Assembly: GCA_012838345.1 (NCBI GenBank) | Contig: DUPK01000038.1 | Location: 1-64,000 of the forward strand | Direction: 5' to 3' | DNA from: Clostridiales bacterium | Lineage (GTDB): Bacteria; Bacillota; Clostridia; Oscillospirales; Oscillospiraceae | Length of the DNA stretch: 64,000 bases | Part shown: positions 17,807 through 26,505 of the stretch, one piece after another | How positions within the stretch are numbered: the first letter of the stretch is position 1 | Layout of the letters: every line of letters begins with the position of its first letter | Notes under the pieces: generated by a model | Databases searched by the model: none | What the model was told of the DNA's origin: nothing | The model's input: only the letters and a program-made list of their open reading frames with translations | Made by a program: the position numbers and the translations under genes

Positions 17807-19279
17807 CTATTTTATGGTGAGCTTGCCGGGGTTCATAATGTTGTCGGGATCGAAGATTTCCTTTACCTTCCTCAGCAGCATGTAGTATTGCGCGTCCTTA
17901 TTGAGCTGGATAGTAGACCAAATATCATAAGGCCTTGAGAAGAATGCGCCCAGCTTTGACATGCGCATGCTTGCCGCGGTGTAAAGCTCCTTAACAAGTT
18001 TCGCTTCTCTTGCGTTGTCAGGATTGTAAGGAAGGCTGAATTCCAGGTGTACGGATGTACCCATGTGCTGCGGCTGTATGTAGATACCGATGTCTTCGGT
18101 CGGGTATCCAACCTCTATGGCAAGCTCGTACATGGCTTCGATAAACTTCGGGGTTTTATCCAGGGTCGTTACAAAGAATATATCCTGGCAGCCGCCCTTA
18201 TAAGTGAGCTTCCAATAATTCTCGCCAGAAGGAGTGCTGGCTTTCTCTATCACTTCGTCCGCCGTGACGCCGGGCACCTCGGGCAGCAGATGAACGCCGG
18301 TCTGCTTTGCGTACTCCTTAAGACCGTATTCCTGAGACTCAACTTTCAGTTCGGGAAGCAGGATGTCTCCGGAGAGGCTGACGGGAGCAACCCAGTTGGG
18401 GAGTATTGTCTTAAGCTCGGCAATCTGCTCCACCGTATCGCCCATCAGGTAAGCAAGATAAGCCTTGTTCATGACAAAAAGCCTATCGCCGACTCTGCCC
18501 CAGATTGTTTTGTAGACAAAGTCCTCAAGGTCGGTGGACTTCTTCGCTGGAACCAGGTACGACTTTCTCACAGTCGGGAGAAGCTCGCACTTCAGGGACG
18601 CCCAGGTAACTATTCCCATGCTTCCCTGAGCCTGAGTAACCATTTTAACTATATCGGTTGTACCTGGTCCACCCGGATGAACCTGCCATTTTCCAAGTTC
18701 CCATTGCTTTTTAAGATCCTGCGGGCCGCCGCCGGCTTCACCGGTGAACATCTGGATGCCGTCTCCAAACGTAACTTCAGTACATCTCAACGGCTCCACA
18801 TAGTTGAACTGGTGGAGACAATTAAGTCTTGGTTCAACTTCCAGAACGCTTGTGAGAACAGACTTATTCGCCCTGGGTCTCAGGCTGGTTGAAAGCGTCA
18901 TACCCTCTTTTGCAAGGGCTTCCTGAAGCTCACCATATGTGACGCCAGGCTCGATAACGCACATTCTCTGCTGACGGCTTATGCTAAGAATCTTCTTCAT
19001 TCCGCTCAAATCAACGATGACAGCCTGAGGTACGCTGGGTACCGTGTCACCCTTGAAGTGCGGAGCGCCAGAACTCACCGGGACAAGAGGTGTCTGGGAC
19101 TTTCTTGCCCAATTCACCAAGTTTTGAACTTGTTCAGCGTTTTCTACCTTCACAACGAACCAAGGTTTCATTGGGGTAGCGAAGCTTTCGTCCTTAGCAT
19201 AGGATGCTAGGACTTCTGGATTGTCGATGACATTAGCCGCGCCGACAATGTCGACTAAGTTTTGTTTCATGCTTTCCAA
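17807..19279 (-). CDS. FAD-linked oxidase, GlcD-like, first gene of the oxidase operon
   Basis: This 490-residue second FAD-binding PCMH protein shows PLVPVSSGAPHFKGD near residue 61, ISRQQRMCVIEPGVTYGELQEAL near 95-117, and a C-terminal FAD-linked oxidase domain ending FDPDNIMNPGKLTIK, the conserved closing motif of GlcD-type enzymes. It probably oxidises or forms a 2-hydroxy acid together with the Fe-S subunit. It differs from the other FAD protein of this operon in its whole substrate domain, so the pair may be catalytic plus structural subunits, as in GlcDE, or act on different substrates. A promoter lies about 85 bp upstream. Confidence 0.87.
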   Translation of the reverse strand: MESMKQNLVDIVGAANVIDNPEVLASYAKDESFATPMKPWFVVKVENAEQVQNLVNWARKSQTPLVPVSSGAPHFKGDTVPSVPQAVIVDLSGMKKILSISRQQRMCVIEPGVTYGELQEALAKEGMTLSTSLRPRANKSVLTSVLEVEPRLNCLHQFNYVEPLRCTEVTFGDGIQMFTGEAGGGPQDLKKQWELGKWQVHPGGPGTTDIVKMVTQAQGSMGIVTWASLKCELLPTVRKSYLVPAKKSTDLEDFVYKTIWGRVGDRLFVMNKAYLAYLMGDTVEQIAELKTILPNWVAPVSLSGDILLPELKVESQEYGLKEYAKQTGVHLLPEVPGVTADEVIEKASTPSGENYWKLTYKGGCQDIFFVTTLDKTPKFIEAMYELAIEVGYPTEDIGIYIQPQHMGTSVHLEFSLPYNPDNAREAKLVKELYTAASMRMSKLGAFFSRPYDIWSTIQLNKDAQYYMLLRKVKEIFDPDNIMNPGKLTIK

Positions 19280-19361
19280 AGCTTGAGCCTCCTTTTATAT
19301 TTTTTGATTTTGACTGGGCTTTTTAGCACAGTGCAAATTATGGTGAACGAAGTTCAAATTT

Positions 19362-19390
19362 AGAATAGCACAATAGACAAAGGTAGTCAA
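19362..19390 (-). promoter_or_regulatory. Promoter of the FAD/Fe-S oxidase operon
   Basis: Reading the minus strand, TTGACT (19390-19385), 17 bp, then TATTCT (19367-19362). A leader of about 75 nt follows. The remainder of 19391-19844 is very AT-rich and shows no gene I trust. Confidence 0.6.
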
Positions 19391-19844
19391 CTGGAAATCA
19401 AAAAATATTATGATTTTTTCTATTAAATTCTTTAATTTAAATATACAATTGCATTTTTTAAGAAATTATCATATAATATAAAATTCATTGATTATTCAAT
19501 TTAAGCCCTGCCAATATTGGTTAGAACAGCCGTTTTTTCCGGTATATTCAAATGGAGGAAGAAATATTCTTGAGACACTGTATTAAATAAAAGAGTGTTA
19601 TTACAAAAAACGGATAAATCCGAGAGTAAATGGCACTTTACAGGAAGAATGTGGACATTAAGGCCAAATTTAAACAATAATTGAACAAAATGAGAGCTGT
19701 TTATGAATGTGTTCATAAAAGAGAAAATTAGGCCTTTTTTACTCCTTTTTTGAACCTGCAATGAGCAAATTTTTTAGAAGTTTCTGACAAAATAGTACAA
19801 AACCTTCGATTTTAATTATTTGCCGAAAAAATTAATATTTACTG

Positions 19845-19874
19845 TTTACAAATATACCTTCGCGTCTATATAAT
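19845..19874 (+). promoter_or_regulatory. Promoter of the XRE regulator / lepA unit
   Basis: TTTACA (19845-19850), 18 bp, then TATAAT (19869-19874), 40 bp before the regulator start. Confidence 0.65.
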
Positions 19875-19913
19875 ATATACAAGCAGTAATCAAGTATCAG
19901 CGAAAGGAGAGAG

Positions 19914-20585
19914 ATGACTACGGACGAGCGGAGGGGTACCAGCTTTGCGGAGAATCTTTCGAGGCTCCGCAAGGAGAGAGGGGTTAATCAGCGCAAGGCG
20001 GCCGCGGAACTGGGTATTTCGCAGGCGCTGCTTTCGCATTATGAAAACGGAATAAGAGAACCGGGGCTTGACTTTGTAAGTCGAGCCTGTGAATACTATG
20101 GTGTATCAGCGGATTTTATGCTGGGACGGACAAGCCTGCGCGAGACCTTTTTGCCTGGCACCGGCGACGGAGCTGCTCCGTGGGAAAAAAGCGCGCACGA
20201 TGCCGCCGTGCTCGCGGCGGCGCTAATGAGGCTTATCATACAAAGCGGGGACGAGCTTGCACAATCCGCCCTGCAATGTCTGATTACGGCTGAATACAAG
20301 TTTATGCGCTCCCTGCTTGCGGGGGCGGAGGCAGACGTTTTTTCGCTTTCGGCTGAGCAGGCCAGGGCTCTTGCGGACGCCGAACTTCAGATAAGCTCCT
20401 TAAAGCTTAGCGAGGAGCAGAGGTCGAGCGAGATAAGGCCTTCAGTCGAACTGCTTAAAAAGAGCGTTACCAAGAATACATGGAAGCTGATAGAGTTGAC
20501 GGCAGCCAGAATTGAGGAGCGCCTTTCTGCCTTGATGAAACCGAAGACGGATTTGAAACAGAGTCCTCAAAATATCCAGAGGTGA
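19914..20585 (+). CDS. XRE-family DNA-binding regulator preceding lepA
   Basis: This 223-residue cytoplasmic protein has an N-terminal helix-turn-helix of the Cro/CI type (about residues 12-68; [30 protein letters not shown] holds the recognition helices, here in shortened reference to its core [10 protein letters not shown]) and a longer helical C-terminal region without recognised domain. Many clostridial genomes carry such a small-molecule-independent regulator. AAAGGAGAG supports the ATG at 19914. The stop codon overlaps the ribosome binding site of lepA, so the two are co-transcribed and probably translationally coupled. What it regulates is unknown; autoregulation of this unit is plausible. 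Confidence 0.82.
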   Translation: MTTDERRGTSFAENLSRLRKERGVNQRKAAAELGISQALLSHYENGIREPGLDFVSRACEYYGVSADFMLGRTSLRETFLPGTGDGAAPWEKSAHDAAVLAAALMRLIIQSGDELAQSALQCLITAEYKFMRSLLAGAEADVFSLSAEQARALADAELQISSLKLSEEQRSSEIRPSVELLKKSVTKNTWKLIELTAARIEERLSALMKPKTDLKQSPQNIQR

Positions 20586-20590
20586 AATAC

Positions 20591-22396
20591 TTGACGGAAC
20601 AGAGCAAAATCAGAAACTTTTCCATAGTAGCACATATAGACCACGGAAAATCGACCCTGGCCGACCGCCTTTTGGAGAAATGCGGTGCCATCGATTCCCG
20701 TGATATGGAAGACCAGGTCCTTGACAGTATGGACCTTGAGCGTGAACGTGGCATTACGATAAAGGCGCACGTTGTGAGTCTTAAATATACAGCCGAGGAC
20801 GGTGAGGAATACACGCTGAACCTCATCGACACGCCCGGCCATGTTGATTTTAACTACGAGGTTTCCCGTTCGCTCGCCGCCTGCGAGGGTGCGCTTCTCG
20901 TTGTTGACGCGCGCCAGGGCATTCAGGCGCAGACGCTGGCCAATACCTATCTTGCCCTGGAGCACAATCTTGAGATAATTCCCGTGATAAACAAAATTGA
21001 CCTGCCCGGGGCGGACCCGGAGAAGGTCAAGGGTGAAATTGAGGATATTATCGGCATACCCTCCATGGATGCCTCCGAGATTTCGGCGAAGCTCGGCATT
21101 GGCATTGAAAAGGTGCTTGAGGAGATAGTAAAACGCATCCCGCCTCCGAAAGGCGACAGCACAAAGCCGCTGCGCGCCCTGATTTTCGACAGCCAGTACG
21201 ACAGTTTCCGCGGTGTCATGGTATATGTCCGCGTCGTGGAGGGCGAGCTTAAAAAGGACGCCGAGATAAAAATGATGGCAACGGGCGGGGAGTACAAGGT
21301 TGTAGAGGTCGGCCACCTTCGCCCGACGAGGCTTGAGCCCTGCGAAAGCCTCAAGGCCGGCGACGTGGGATACTTTACCGCGAGCATAAAAAACATCTCG
21401 GACACCCAGGTGGGCGATACGGTCACAGAGGCGGACCGCCCGGCCGAGGAGCCACTCGCCGGCTACAGGCCCGCGATTCCGATGGTCTTTTCGGGCATTT
21501 ATCCCGCGGACGGGGCGAAATACCCGGACCTTCGCGACGCGCTTGCAAAGCTTAAGCTGAACGACGCGGCCCTGTCCTACGAGCCGGAGTCCTCCGCGGC
21601 GCTCGGCTTCGGCTTCCGCTGCGGTTTCCTGGGCCTATTGCACATGGAAATTGTGCAGGAGCGCCTGGAGAGGGAGTATGACCTTGATCTTATAACGACT
21701 GCACCCAGCGTTATATACCGCATATCAAAGACAAGCGGCGAGGTTGTGATGATAGACAATCCCTTGAACTACCCCGACCCGTCGGTTATCGCCGTGGCCG
21801 AGGAGCCATTTGTCAAGGCGAGCATAATATGCCCCGCCGAATTTGTCGGCAACATCATGGAGCTTTGCCAGGACAGGCGCGGTGAGTACAAGGAAATGGT
21901 GTACATCGATACCGACCGTGTCGAGCTGCGCTATGATCTGCCGCTCAACGAAATAATCTACGACTTCTTTGACGCACTGAAGTCCCGCAGCAAGGGCTAC
22001 GCCTCGCTCGACTATGAGCTGTCCGGCTACCGCGAGTCCAACCTTGTCAAGCTCGACATTCTCTTAAACGGCGAAATTGTCGACGCGCTTTCATTTATTG
22101 TGCACAAGGACAAGGCGTATGCAAGAGGGCGCAGGATAGCCGAGAAGCTAAAGGAGAACATACCGCGCCAGATGTTTGAGATACCCGTGCAGGCTGCAAT
22201 CGGCGGCAAGATAATCGCACGCGAGACAATCAAGGCTCTGCGCAAGGACGTCCTTGCCAAGTGCTACGGCGGCGACATCACCAGAAAGAAAAAGCTGCTT
22301 GAAAAGCAGAAAGAGGGCAAAAAGCGCATGCGCAGCTTAGGCTCGGTAGAGGTACCGCAAGAGGCCTTCATGGCGGTCTTAAAGCTGGACGAATAA
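20591..22396 (+). CDS. lepA: Elongation factor 4 (LepA), translational GTPase
   Basis: This GTPase of about 601 residues binds the ribosome and affects translocation and assembly. G-domain motifs are clear: [14 protein letters not shown] (P-loop), DTPGHVDF (G3) and NKIDLPGA (G4). The domain order and the C-terminal LepA-specific region ([17 protein letters not shown] and KAYARGRR) are complete, and the length is normal. AGAGGTG at 20578-20584 points to TTG at 20591 as the start; GTG at 20582 is in frame but lies inside that ribosome site. It follows the XRE regulator by 5 bp. It is a housekeeping gene and a certain identification. Confidence 0.97.
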   Translation: MTEQSKIRNFSIVAHIDHGKSTLADRLLEKCGAIDSRDMEDQVLDSMDLERERGITIKAHVVSLKYTAEDGEEYTLNLIDTPGHVDFNYEVSRSLAACEGALLVVDARQGIQAQTLANTYLALEHNLEIIPVINKIDLPGADPEKVKGEIEDIIGIPSMDASEISAKLGIGIEKVLEEIVKRIPPPKGDSTKPLRALIFDSQYDSFRGVMVYVRVVEGELKKDAEIKMMATGGEYKVVEVGHLRPTRLEPCESLKAGDVGYFTASIKNISDTQVGDTVTEADRPAEEPLAGYRPAIPMVFSGIYPADGAKYPDLRDALAKLKLNDAALSYEPESSAALGFGFRCGFLGLLHMEIVQERLEREYDLDLITTAPSVIYRISKTSGEVVMIDNPLNYPDPSVIAVAEEPFVKASIICPAEFVGNIMELCQDRRGEYKEMVYIDTDRVELRYDLPLNEIIYDFFDALKSRSKGYASLDYELSGYRESNLVKLDILLNGEIVDALSFIVHKDKAYARGRRIAEKLKENIPRQMFEIPVQAAIGGKIIARETIKALRKDVLAKCYGGDITRKKKLLEKQKEGKKRMRSLGSVEVPQEAFMAVLKLDE

Positions 22397-22670
22397 GGCG
22401 CTTTTGCCGTCCTTTTATGATGCTCCGCCCGGTCGAGCAGGCTCTCGTTTGGGGAATACGGCAAATCAGCCGGGTTTGAGCTGATACTTCTTGAGGGGTG
22501 CAAGTTCACGCTAAGTCCCTTACTTTCATAATTTAGTTGGGAAAGTACTGGAAAATCACTTTTATTTTTTGAAAAGATGTAGTATAATTATAGAATTAAA
22601 TGATATATTTTGTTATAATATATTGGAAAGTGGAATCCTGCAGTCAATTTACTGTTTGAGGTGAAGATAG

Positions 22671-23192
22671 ATGTATTTTGGCAGTGTTAAGTTTTTCAAA
22701 CACCTTATTGTGACGGTTTTCATTGCTCTACTTGTTCTTCCGACTGTTTTTGCTATTGTGGCAAGCGTGAAGAGTGCGGAGAATACCAGAAGAATTGAGA
22801 CAATGGAAGCGACGATTAACACATTTGGTGAAACGCTTCCGGATAAATTGACTGCGGCGGTTCGAAAGATAGTGGACGACACTCTGAAAGTCGAGAAATC
22901 GGCGCTTAAGAGCGAGCTTAATTCACAGGTGGAAGGCCTCAATCAGCAGATTGAGGAAAAGATAAACGGCCTGTATGAATCAACCGTAGAACAGCTCGAC
23001 GAGCTGTACTGGAATCTGAACTACTACATAGACCTTCAAACAGCAAGCATCAGCGAGCAGACCAGCGCCTCAATGAACACGAAGCTTCAGGAGTTTAAAG
23101 AAGCGCTGCAGGCATCAATCAGCTTGCAGATTGACGAACTCAGGCAGCAGCTTAATATGAACTCGAACGGTCAAACTGCTGACGGGGATTAA
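22671..23192 (+). CDS. Single-pass membrane protein with coiled-coil domain
   Basis: This 173-residue protein is of unknown function. Residues about 10-32 form one strongly hydrophobic segment after a short basic N-terminus. The rest (about 38-160) is charged, helical and heptad-like, suggesting an extracytoplasmic or cytoplasmic coiled coil. GAGGTGAAG upstream supports the ATG. It lies 118 bp before a bactofilin gene in the same orientation. Membrane anchors next to bactofilins are known in other bacteria, so a role in placing or controlling the bactofilin polymer is a reasonable guess. No family name is offered. Confidence 0.7.
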   Translation: MYFGSVKFFKHLIVTVFIALLVLPTVFAIVASVKSAENTRRIETMEATINTFGETLPDKLTAAVRKIVDDTLKVEKSALKSELNSQVEGLNQQIEEKINGLYESTVEQLDELYWNLNYYIDLQTASISEQTSASMNTKLQEFKEALQASISLQIDELRQQLNMNSNGQTADGD

Positions 23193-23310
23193 CGCTGGTG
23201 TTTTCCGACTGCCATACATAAGCACGACTAAAAGAGGTTCCGTCAAATCGGATTATTATAAGAGCTTGTATTGCCCTCATGCTCAATATTAATAAGACAG
23301 GAGAATTCAC

Positions 23311-24207
23311 ATGGGTCTGAAGGAGAACTTTTATCAAGCACTCAGAGAATTGCTCGGAGGGGCTCAGGCGCGCCCTGACCCAAATCAAAATAGCGAAAAA
23401 GCCGCCGAGATTGAAAGGAAGTTTGCCTCCTTCAATCGGGATATTTCGAATACTTATGACGATGTGTTTGCTGAGTTTGACACCAAATCCTATGGGTATA
23501 AAAGCGGCGATACATATAAGAACCCGGTTTCCAGGCCCGTTTCCGAGGACTTTTCCCCAAAGCAAAAACCCGAACAACACGACTTTAGCCATAATAGCAG
23601 GCCCGCTCGTATCGGACGTTCCGTGCCTATCAACGGCAACCACGATTTACCCGCTTACTTTAGCCGCCCCGCCGACCCCGGACAGCATGTGCCCGATAGG
23701 CCTGCTGAGAAGGAAATGTCCATTATTTCGAAAAACACCATTGTATTCGGCGATATTCGTTCCCTTGCAGACGTTACGATAGACGGCAAGGTCCGCGGCA
23801 ACGTCGACGTTCTGAGAGATGTAACCATGCACGGAGTGCTTGTCGGCAATCTAAGGTGCAGCAATACGAGGATGGAAGGCTCATCCATACAGGGCAACAT
23901 AATGTCGAAGGGCAATGCTTACATACACAGCGATTCAGTGCTTCTTGGAAACCTGAAGGCTCAAAACTCCAATATTGACGGAAAGGTAAAGGGTAATATC
24001 AACATAGGCAACAGGGCATACCTGCATCAAAATGCAATTGTTGTCGGCGACATACGCACGAACACCATTGCCGTTGAAGACGGTGCTAACATCAAGGGCT
24101 TTGTAAATACCGCCTTCCTGTTTGAGGAGGACAGCGCACCCTTCCCGAGCGAGGTCGTAATTGAGAGCAATGATATAAACATTAATCTTGATGAATTTGA
24201 CAGCTAG
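23311..24207 (+). CDS. Bactofilin-family cytoskeletal protein
   Basis: This 298-residue protein has a low-complexity, polar N-terminal region (about 1-140, proline-rich) and a C-terminal bactofilin beta-helix (about 145-270). The repeating pattern of IxGxVxGNVxV-like turns is visible in TIDGKVRGNVDV, NIDGKVKGNINI and AIVVGDIRTNTIAVED. Bactofilins polymerise without nucleotide into filaments that organise cell-wall synthesis, chromosome segregation or spore structures. AGGAG precedes the ATG. The long N-terminal extension is more than most short bactofilins carry. It probably works with the upstream coiled-coil membrane protein; this is inference from adjacency. Confidence 0.88.
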   Translation: MGLKENFYQALRELLGGAQARPDPNQNSEKAAEIERKFASFNRDISNTYDDVFAEFDTKSYGYKSGDTYKNPVSRPVSEDFSPKQKPEQHDFSHNSRPARIGRSVPINGNHDLPAYFSRPADPGQHVPDRPAEKEMSIISKNTIVFGDIRSLADVTIDGKVRGNVDVLRDVTMHGVLVGNLRCSNTRMEGSSIQGNIMSKGNAYIHSDSVLLGNLKAQNSNIDGKVKGNINIGNRAYLHQNAIVVGDIRTNTIAVEDGANIKGFVNTAFLFEEDSAPFPSEVVIESNDININLDEFDS

Positions 24208-24271
24208 CTCATACTTCGCACAAAAACTGGCCGGAGCAGGTTGATTTCACAGTCAGTCGGCAAGGTTTAAA

Positions 24272-24307
24272 GCAAAAAAAGTCCTGTAGCCGAAAGGTTA
24301 CAGGACT
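24272..24307 (-). terminator. Terminator of the 76-residue gene (also faces bactofilin)
   Basis: A 12-bp stem (24280-24291 with 24296-24307) closed by a GAAA tetraloop has a seven-T run on its minus-strand side (24273-24279) and only a weak tail on the plus side. It lies 18 bp beyond the stop codon of the small minus-strand gene. Confidence 0.82.
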
Positions 24308-24325
24308 CATCTGTTTAATCCAGGC

Positions 24326-24556
24326 TTACATTTTGCCTGCTGGCATTATGAGATTTGGGTTATAGCTTACATCTTTGCGTTTTTGTGGCTGTCCCAGTAT
24401 GAGTCTAAGGCTTTTCTTGAATATTCTTTCCATGCTGTCCGGTTCAAAATTATACCCGTGCTTATAGTTAATTACTTTGCTGATTGTACGCCATTCCCAG
24501 GCGTAATCGGTCAAATATCTATGTATTTCCTCAAGGACATGGAGGGGCAAGACCAC
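24326..24556 (-). CDS. Unrecognised 76-residue protein in its own transcription unit
   Basis: I do not recognise this small soluble protein. It has no signal peptide or membrane segment, several aromatic residues (RYLTDYAWEWR near 13-23) and a basic C-terminal half (KKSLRLILGQPQKRKD), so nucleic-acid binding is conceivable but unproven. GTG at 24556 follows GGGAG at suitable spacing. A near-consensus promoter lies 36 bp upstream and a strong terminator 18 bp downstream, which is why I regard it as a real gene despite its size. It diverges from the YbaK-domain gene with only 98 bp between starts. Confidence 0.65.
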   Translation of the reverse strand: MVLPLHVLEEIHRYLTDYAWEWRTISKVINYKHGYNFEPDSMERIFKKSLRLILGQPQKRKDVSYNPNLIMPAGKM

Positions 24557-24591
24557 TATATATCACTCCCAGATTGTGCAATCACTTACAA

Positions 24592-24620
24592 ATAATACAT
24601 CTAATTAGCATATTTGTCAA
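24592..24620 (-). promoter_or_regulatory. Near-consensus promoter of the 76-residue gene
   Basis: On the minus strand, TTGACA (24620-24615), 17 bp, then TATTAT (24597-24592). This is one of the best -35/-10 pairs in the window. Confidence 0.8.
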
Positions 24621-24654
24621 TTATTGTGATAAAATTTATTTATCTGGTGAAATA

Positions 24655-25221
24655 ATGGAATATTTCTGTGTAGACAAAAAACTTTATAGCGGGAGACCCG
24701 CAGATGCCCGTCAGGAGAGGGAAATGCGCTGCTATGAACTGCTCGATTCTCTCTCAATCTCCTATATCCGTGCGGAACACTCGCCTGCGTATACCATAGA
24801 AGACTGTATGGAGGTCGAAAAAGTAATAGGTGTCGGCGTCTGTAAGAACCTTTTTCTCTGCAACAGGCAGAAAACTAAATTTTACCTGCTTCTGATGCCG
24901 GGGCATAAGCCTTTCAGGACGAGCGTTTTTTCCAAGCTAATCGGGTCGTCCAGACTCTCCTTTGCCGATGAGGAGCATATGCTTAAGTTTCTGGACGTGC
25001 ACCCGGGGTCGGTAAGCATTCTCGGGTTGATGAACGACACCGAGGGCAGGGTGCAGCTTGTAATAGACAGGGATGTGGTAAACGGCGAGTACATGCGCTG
25101 CCATCCCTGCGCAAACACGACCACGTTAAAGCTGCATACGTCGGACGTCCTTAATAAGCTTCTGCCGGCGATAAATCACGTTCCCATCATAGTTGACATC
25201 CCCTGGGATAGTGAAGAGTGA
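24655..25221 (+). CDS. YbaK/ProX-type aminoacyl-tRNA editing domain protein
   Basis: This 188-residue cytoplasmic protein consists of one YbaK/aminoacyl-tRNA deacylase domain, close to the PrdX/ProXp class that removes mischarged alanine from tRNA-Pro. Visible motifs are EHSPAYTIEDC near residue 40, GVCKNLFLCNRQKTKFYLLLMPG near 62-84 (K and the NLFL stretch are typical), and GSVSILGLMND near 122. The PrdX group often lies with proline metabolism genes, which are absent here. A weak GGTG at 24644-24647 fits ATG at 24655; a longer in-frame extension has no ribosome binding site and overlaps the divergent promoter. Confidence 0.85.
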   Translation: MEYFCVDKKLYSGRPADARQEREMRCYELLDSLSISYIRAEHSPAYTIEDCMEVEKVIGVGVCKNLFLCNRQKTKFYLLLMPGHKPFRTSVFSKLIGSSRLSFADEEHMLKFLDVHPGSVSILGLMNDTEGRVQLVIDRDVVNGEYMRCHPCANTTTLKLHTSDVLNKLLPAINHVPIIVDIPWDSEE

Positions 25222-25361
25222 GGGGAGAGAGGCGCTGGTTTAGCTCAAAAAGAGGCCGGCACCCTTAATAAGGGGCGAGCCTTCAAATACAAGCCAGGCT
25301 AAGCGGATATGTTCTATCCGGCGATAGATTAATCAGATTTTCAACTTTCGATTGTGTATGT

Positions 25362-25381
25362 ACGGGGACAAGTGTCCCCGT
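25362..25381. terminator. GC-rich hairpin downstream of the CBS gene
   Basis: An 8-9 bp perfect stem (25362-25369 with 25374-25381) lies just after the stop codon of the minus-strand CBS gene but lacks a T-run. It may be a weak terminator or an RNA 3' end stabiliser. The rest of 25222-25384 shows nothing. Confidence 0.4.
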
Positions 25382-25384
25382 TGC

Positions 25385-25813
25385 TCACCGCTTTTTTATG
25401 TTCATAGAGATTTCAGACAGCGCGCGCGAAGCCTCCATGTTGTAGGAGTGCGTCCTGGAGATGTCGCCCAGCGACAGCATGCCGACCAGCTTGCCCTCTT
25501 TTGTGACGGGCAGACGGCGAATTTGGTGAGCCGCCATCATCTCCGCTGCCTGCCTTACATCGTCGTCGGGGCTTGTGCTTATCGGTGCGCGGGACATGAT
25601 TTCACGCACGGGTGTGTGCTCGGGGTCGTTTTCCGCCGCCACGCATCTGAGCACTATGTCACGGTCTGTCAGGATGCCGCGCAGCTTTCCGTCGCTGGAA
25701 CAGACGGGCAGTGAGCCGATGTTGTGGCGGTATAGGAGCCTTGCGGCGAGCGAGGTACTCTCGTCGGGGGAGATTGATACTACGTTTTTTGTCATGAGAT
25801 CGCTAACTTTCAT
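25385..25813 (-). CDS. Tandem CBS-domain protein
   Basis: This 142-residue cytoplasmic protein consists of two CBS motifs (about residues 7-60 and 72-125; VSDLMTKNVVSISPDEST and VREIMSRAPISTSPDDD begin each). The pair forms a Bateman module that binds adenine nucleotides or similar ligands. Stand-alone proteins of this kind often modulate enzymes or transporters, but no partner is indicated. ATG at 25813 follows GGAGGTGG at good spacing; an upstream in-frame ATG at 25828 lies over that ribosome site. It is monocistronic. Confidence 0.87.
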   Translation of the reverse strand: MKVSDLMTKNVVSISPDESTSLAARLLYRHNIGSLPVCSSDGKLRGILTDRDIVLRCVAAENDPEHTPVREIMSRAPISTSPDDDVRQAAEMMAAHQIRRLPVTKEGKLVGMLSLGDISRTHSYNMEASRALSEISMNIKKR

Positions 25814-25902
25814 GATTGCCACCTCCATGGCTATTGTTCCCTCAGGCAGGACAGCTTATACGGCTTTAATGAACAAGATTGAAAAAATCGGGAGGATTTT
25901 AA

Positions 25903-26355
25903 GTGGGTCACGAAGAATATATGAAGGAGGCGCTGAAGCTAGCCGAAGAAGCGGCACAGAACGGGGAAGTCCCGGTCGGATGTGTGATAACGTTAAACTC
26001 CAGAATTGTCGGGCGCGGCAGGAACCGGCGTGAAGCCGAAAAAAACGCGCTCGCCCATGCTGAGATAGAGGCGATTAACGAAGCCTGCAGGAATCTTGGC
26101 GGCTGGCGGCTTATTGACTGCGACCTCTATGTCACGCTTGAGCCCTGTCCCATGTGCGCCGGAGCAATAATAAACGCTAGGATTAAAAGGGTTTTTTACG
26201 GCGCAAAAGACCCCGTGTTCGGGGCCTGCGGCGGGGTTATGAATATGTTTCTGGAGGACTTCGGCCACCATCCGCAGCTTGTCGGAGGCCTGATGGATTT
26301 CGAGTGCTCGGCCATTTTAAAGGATTTCTTCAGGGAAATCCGAAAAAAAACATAA
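25903..26355 (+). CDS. tadA: tRNA-specific adenosine-34 deaminase
   Basis: This 150-residue zinc enzyme converts A34 to inosine in tRNA-Arg(ACG). The cytidine/deoxycytidylate deaminase signature is complete: AHAEIEAI (zinc His and catalytic Glu, about residue 51-58) and EPCPMCAGA (two zinc cysteines, about 81-89), plus NGEVPVGCV at the N-terminus. GGGAGGAT at 25891-25898 precedes GTG at 25903. A housekeeping gene; the identification over other deaminases rests on the length and on the FYGAKDPVFGACG motif usual in TadA. Confidence 0.93.
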   Translation: MGHEEYMKEALKLAEEAAQNGEVPVGCVITLNSRIVGRGRNRREAEKNALAHAEIEAINEACRNLGGWRLIDCDLYVTLEPCPMCAGAIINARIKRVFYGAKDPVFGACGGVMNMFLEDFGHHPQLVGGLMDFECSAILKDFFREIRKKT

Positions 26356-26505
26356 AAAAACGCCTTATTTAATCTTCTCTTAATAAATAGATGTAGATAA
26401 CTTAATATTCTGGCTCTAATATAAAAGCCAAGGCAGTGATAATCTTTTCATTTAACCTCCTATTTCATAGATCAAGGGCGCCACTTCTGGCGTCCTTGAG
26501 TACTT
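26356..26505. other. Intergenic region with hairpin near the phosphoribosyltransferase stop
   Basis: An 11-bp stem with one G-T pair (26473-26483 with 26488-26498) lies 8 bp beyond the minus-strand stop at 26506. It lacks a T-run. Beyond it on the minus strand an AGGAGG precedes an 11-codon frame (26451-26416) that I do not call as a gene. Confidence 0.4.

Noticed and set aside
19501-19761. Open frame of 86 codons on the minus strand in an AT-rich gap
   Set aside because: Odd composition, no ribosome site and no recognisable domain. It reads like random AT-rich DNA between two promoters.
26416-26451. 11-codon minus-strand frame behind AGGAGG, a possible leader peptide
   Set aside because: It has no regulated gene right after it and no overlapping attenuator, so it cannot be distinguished from chance.
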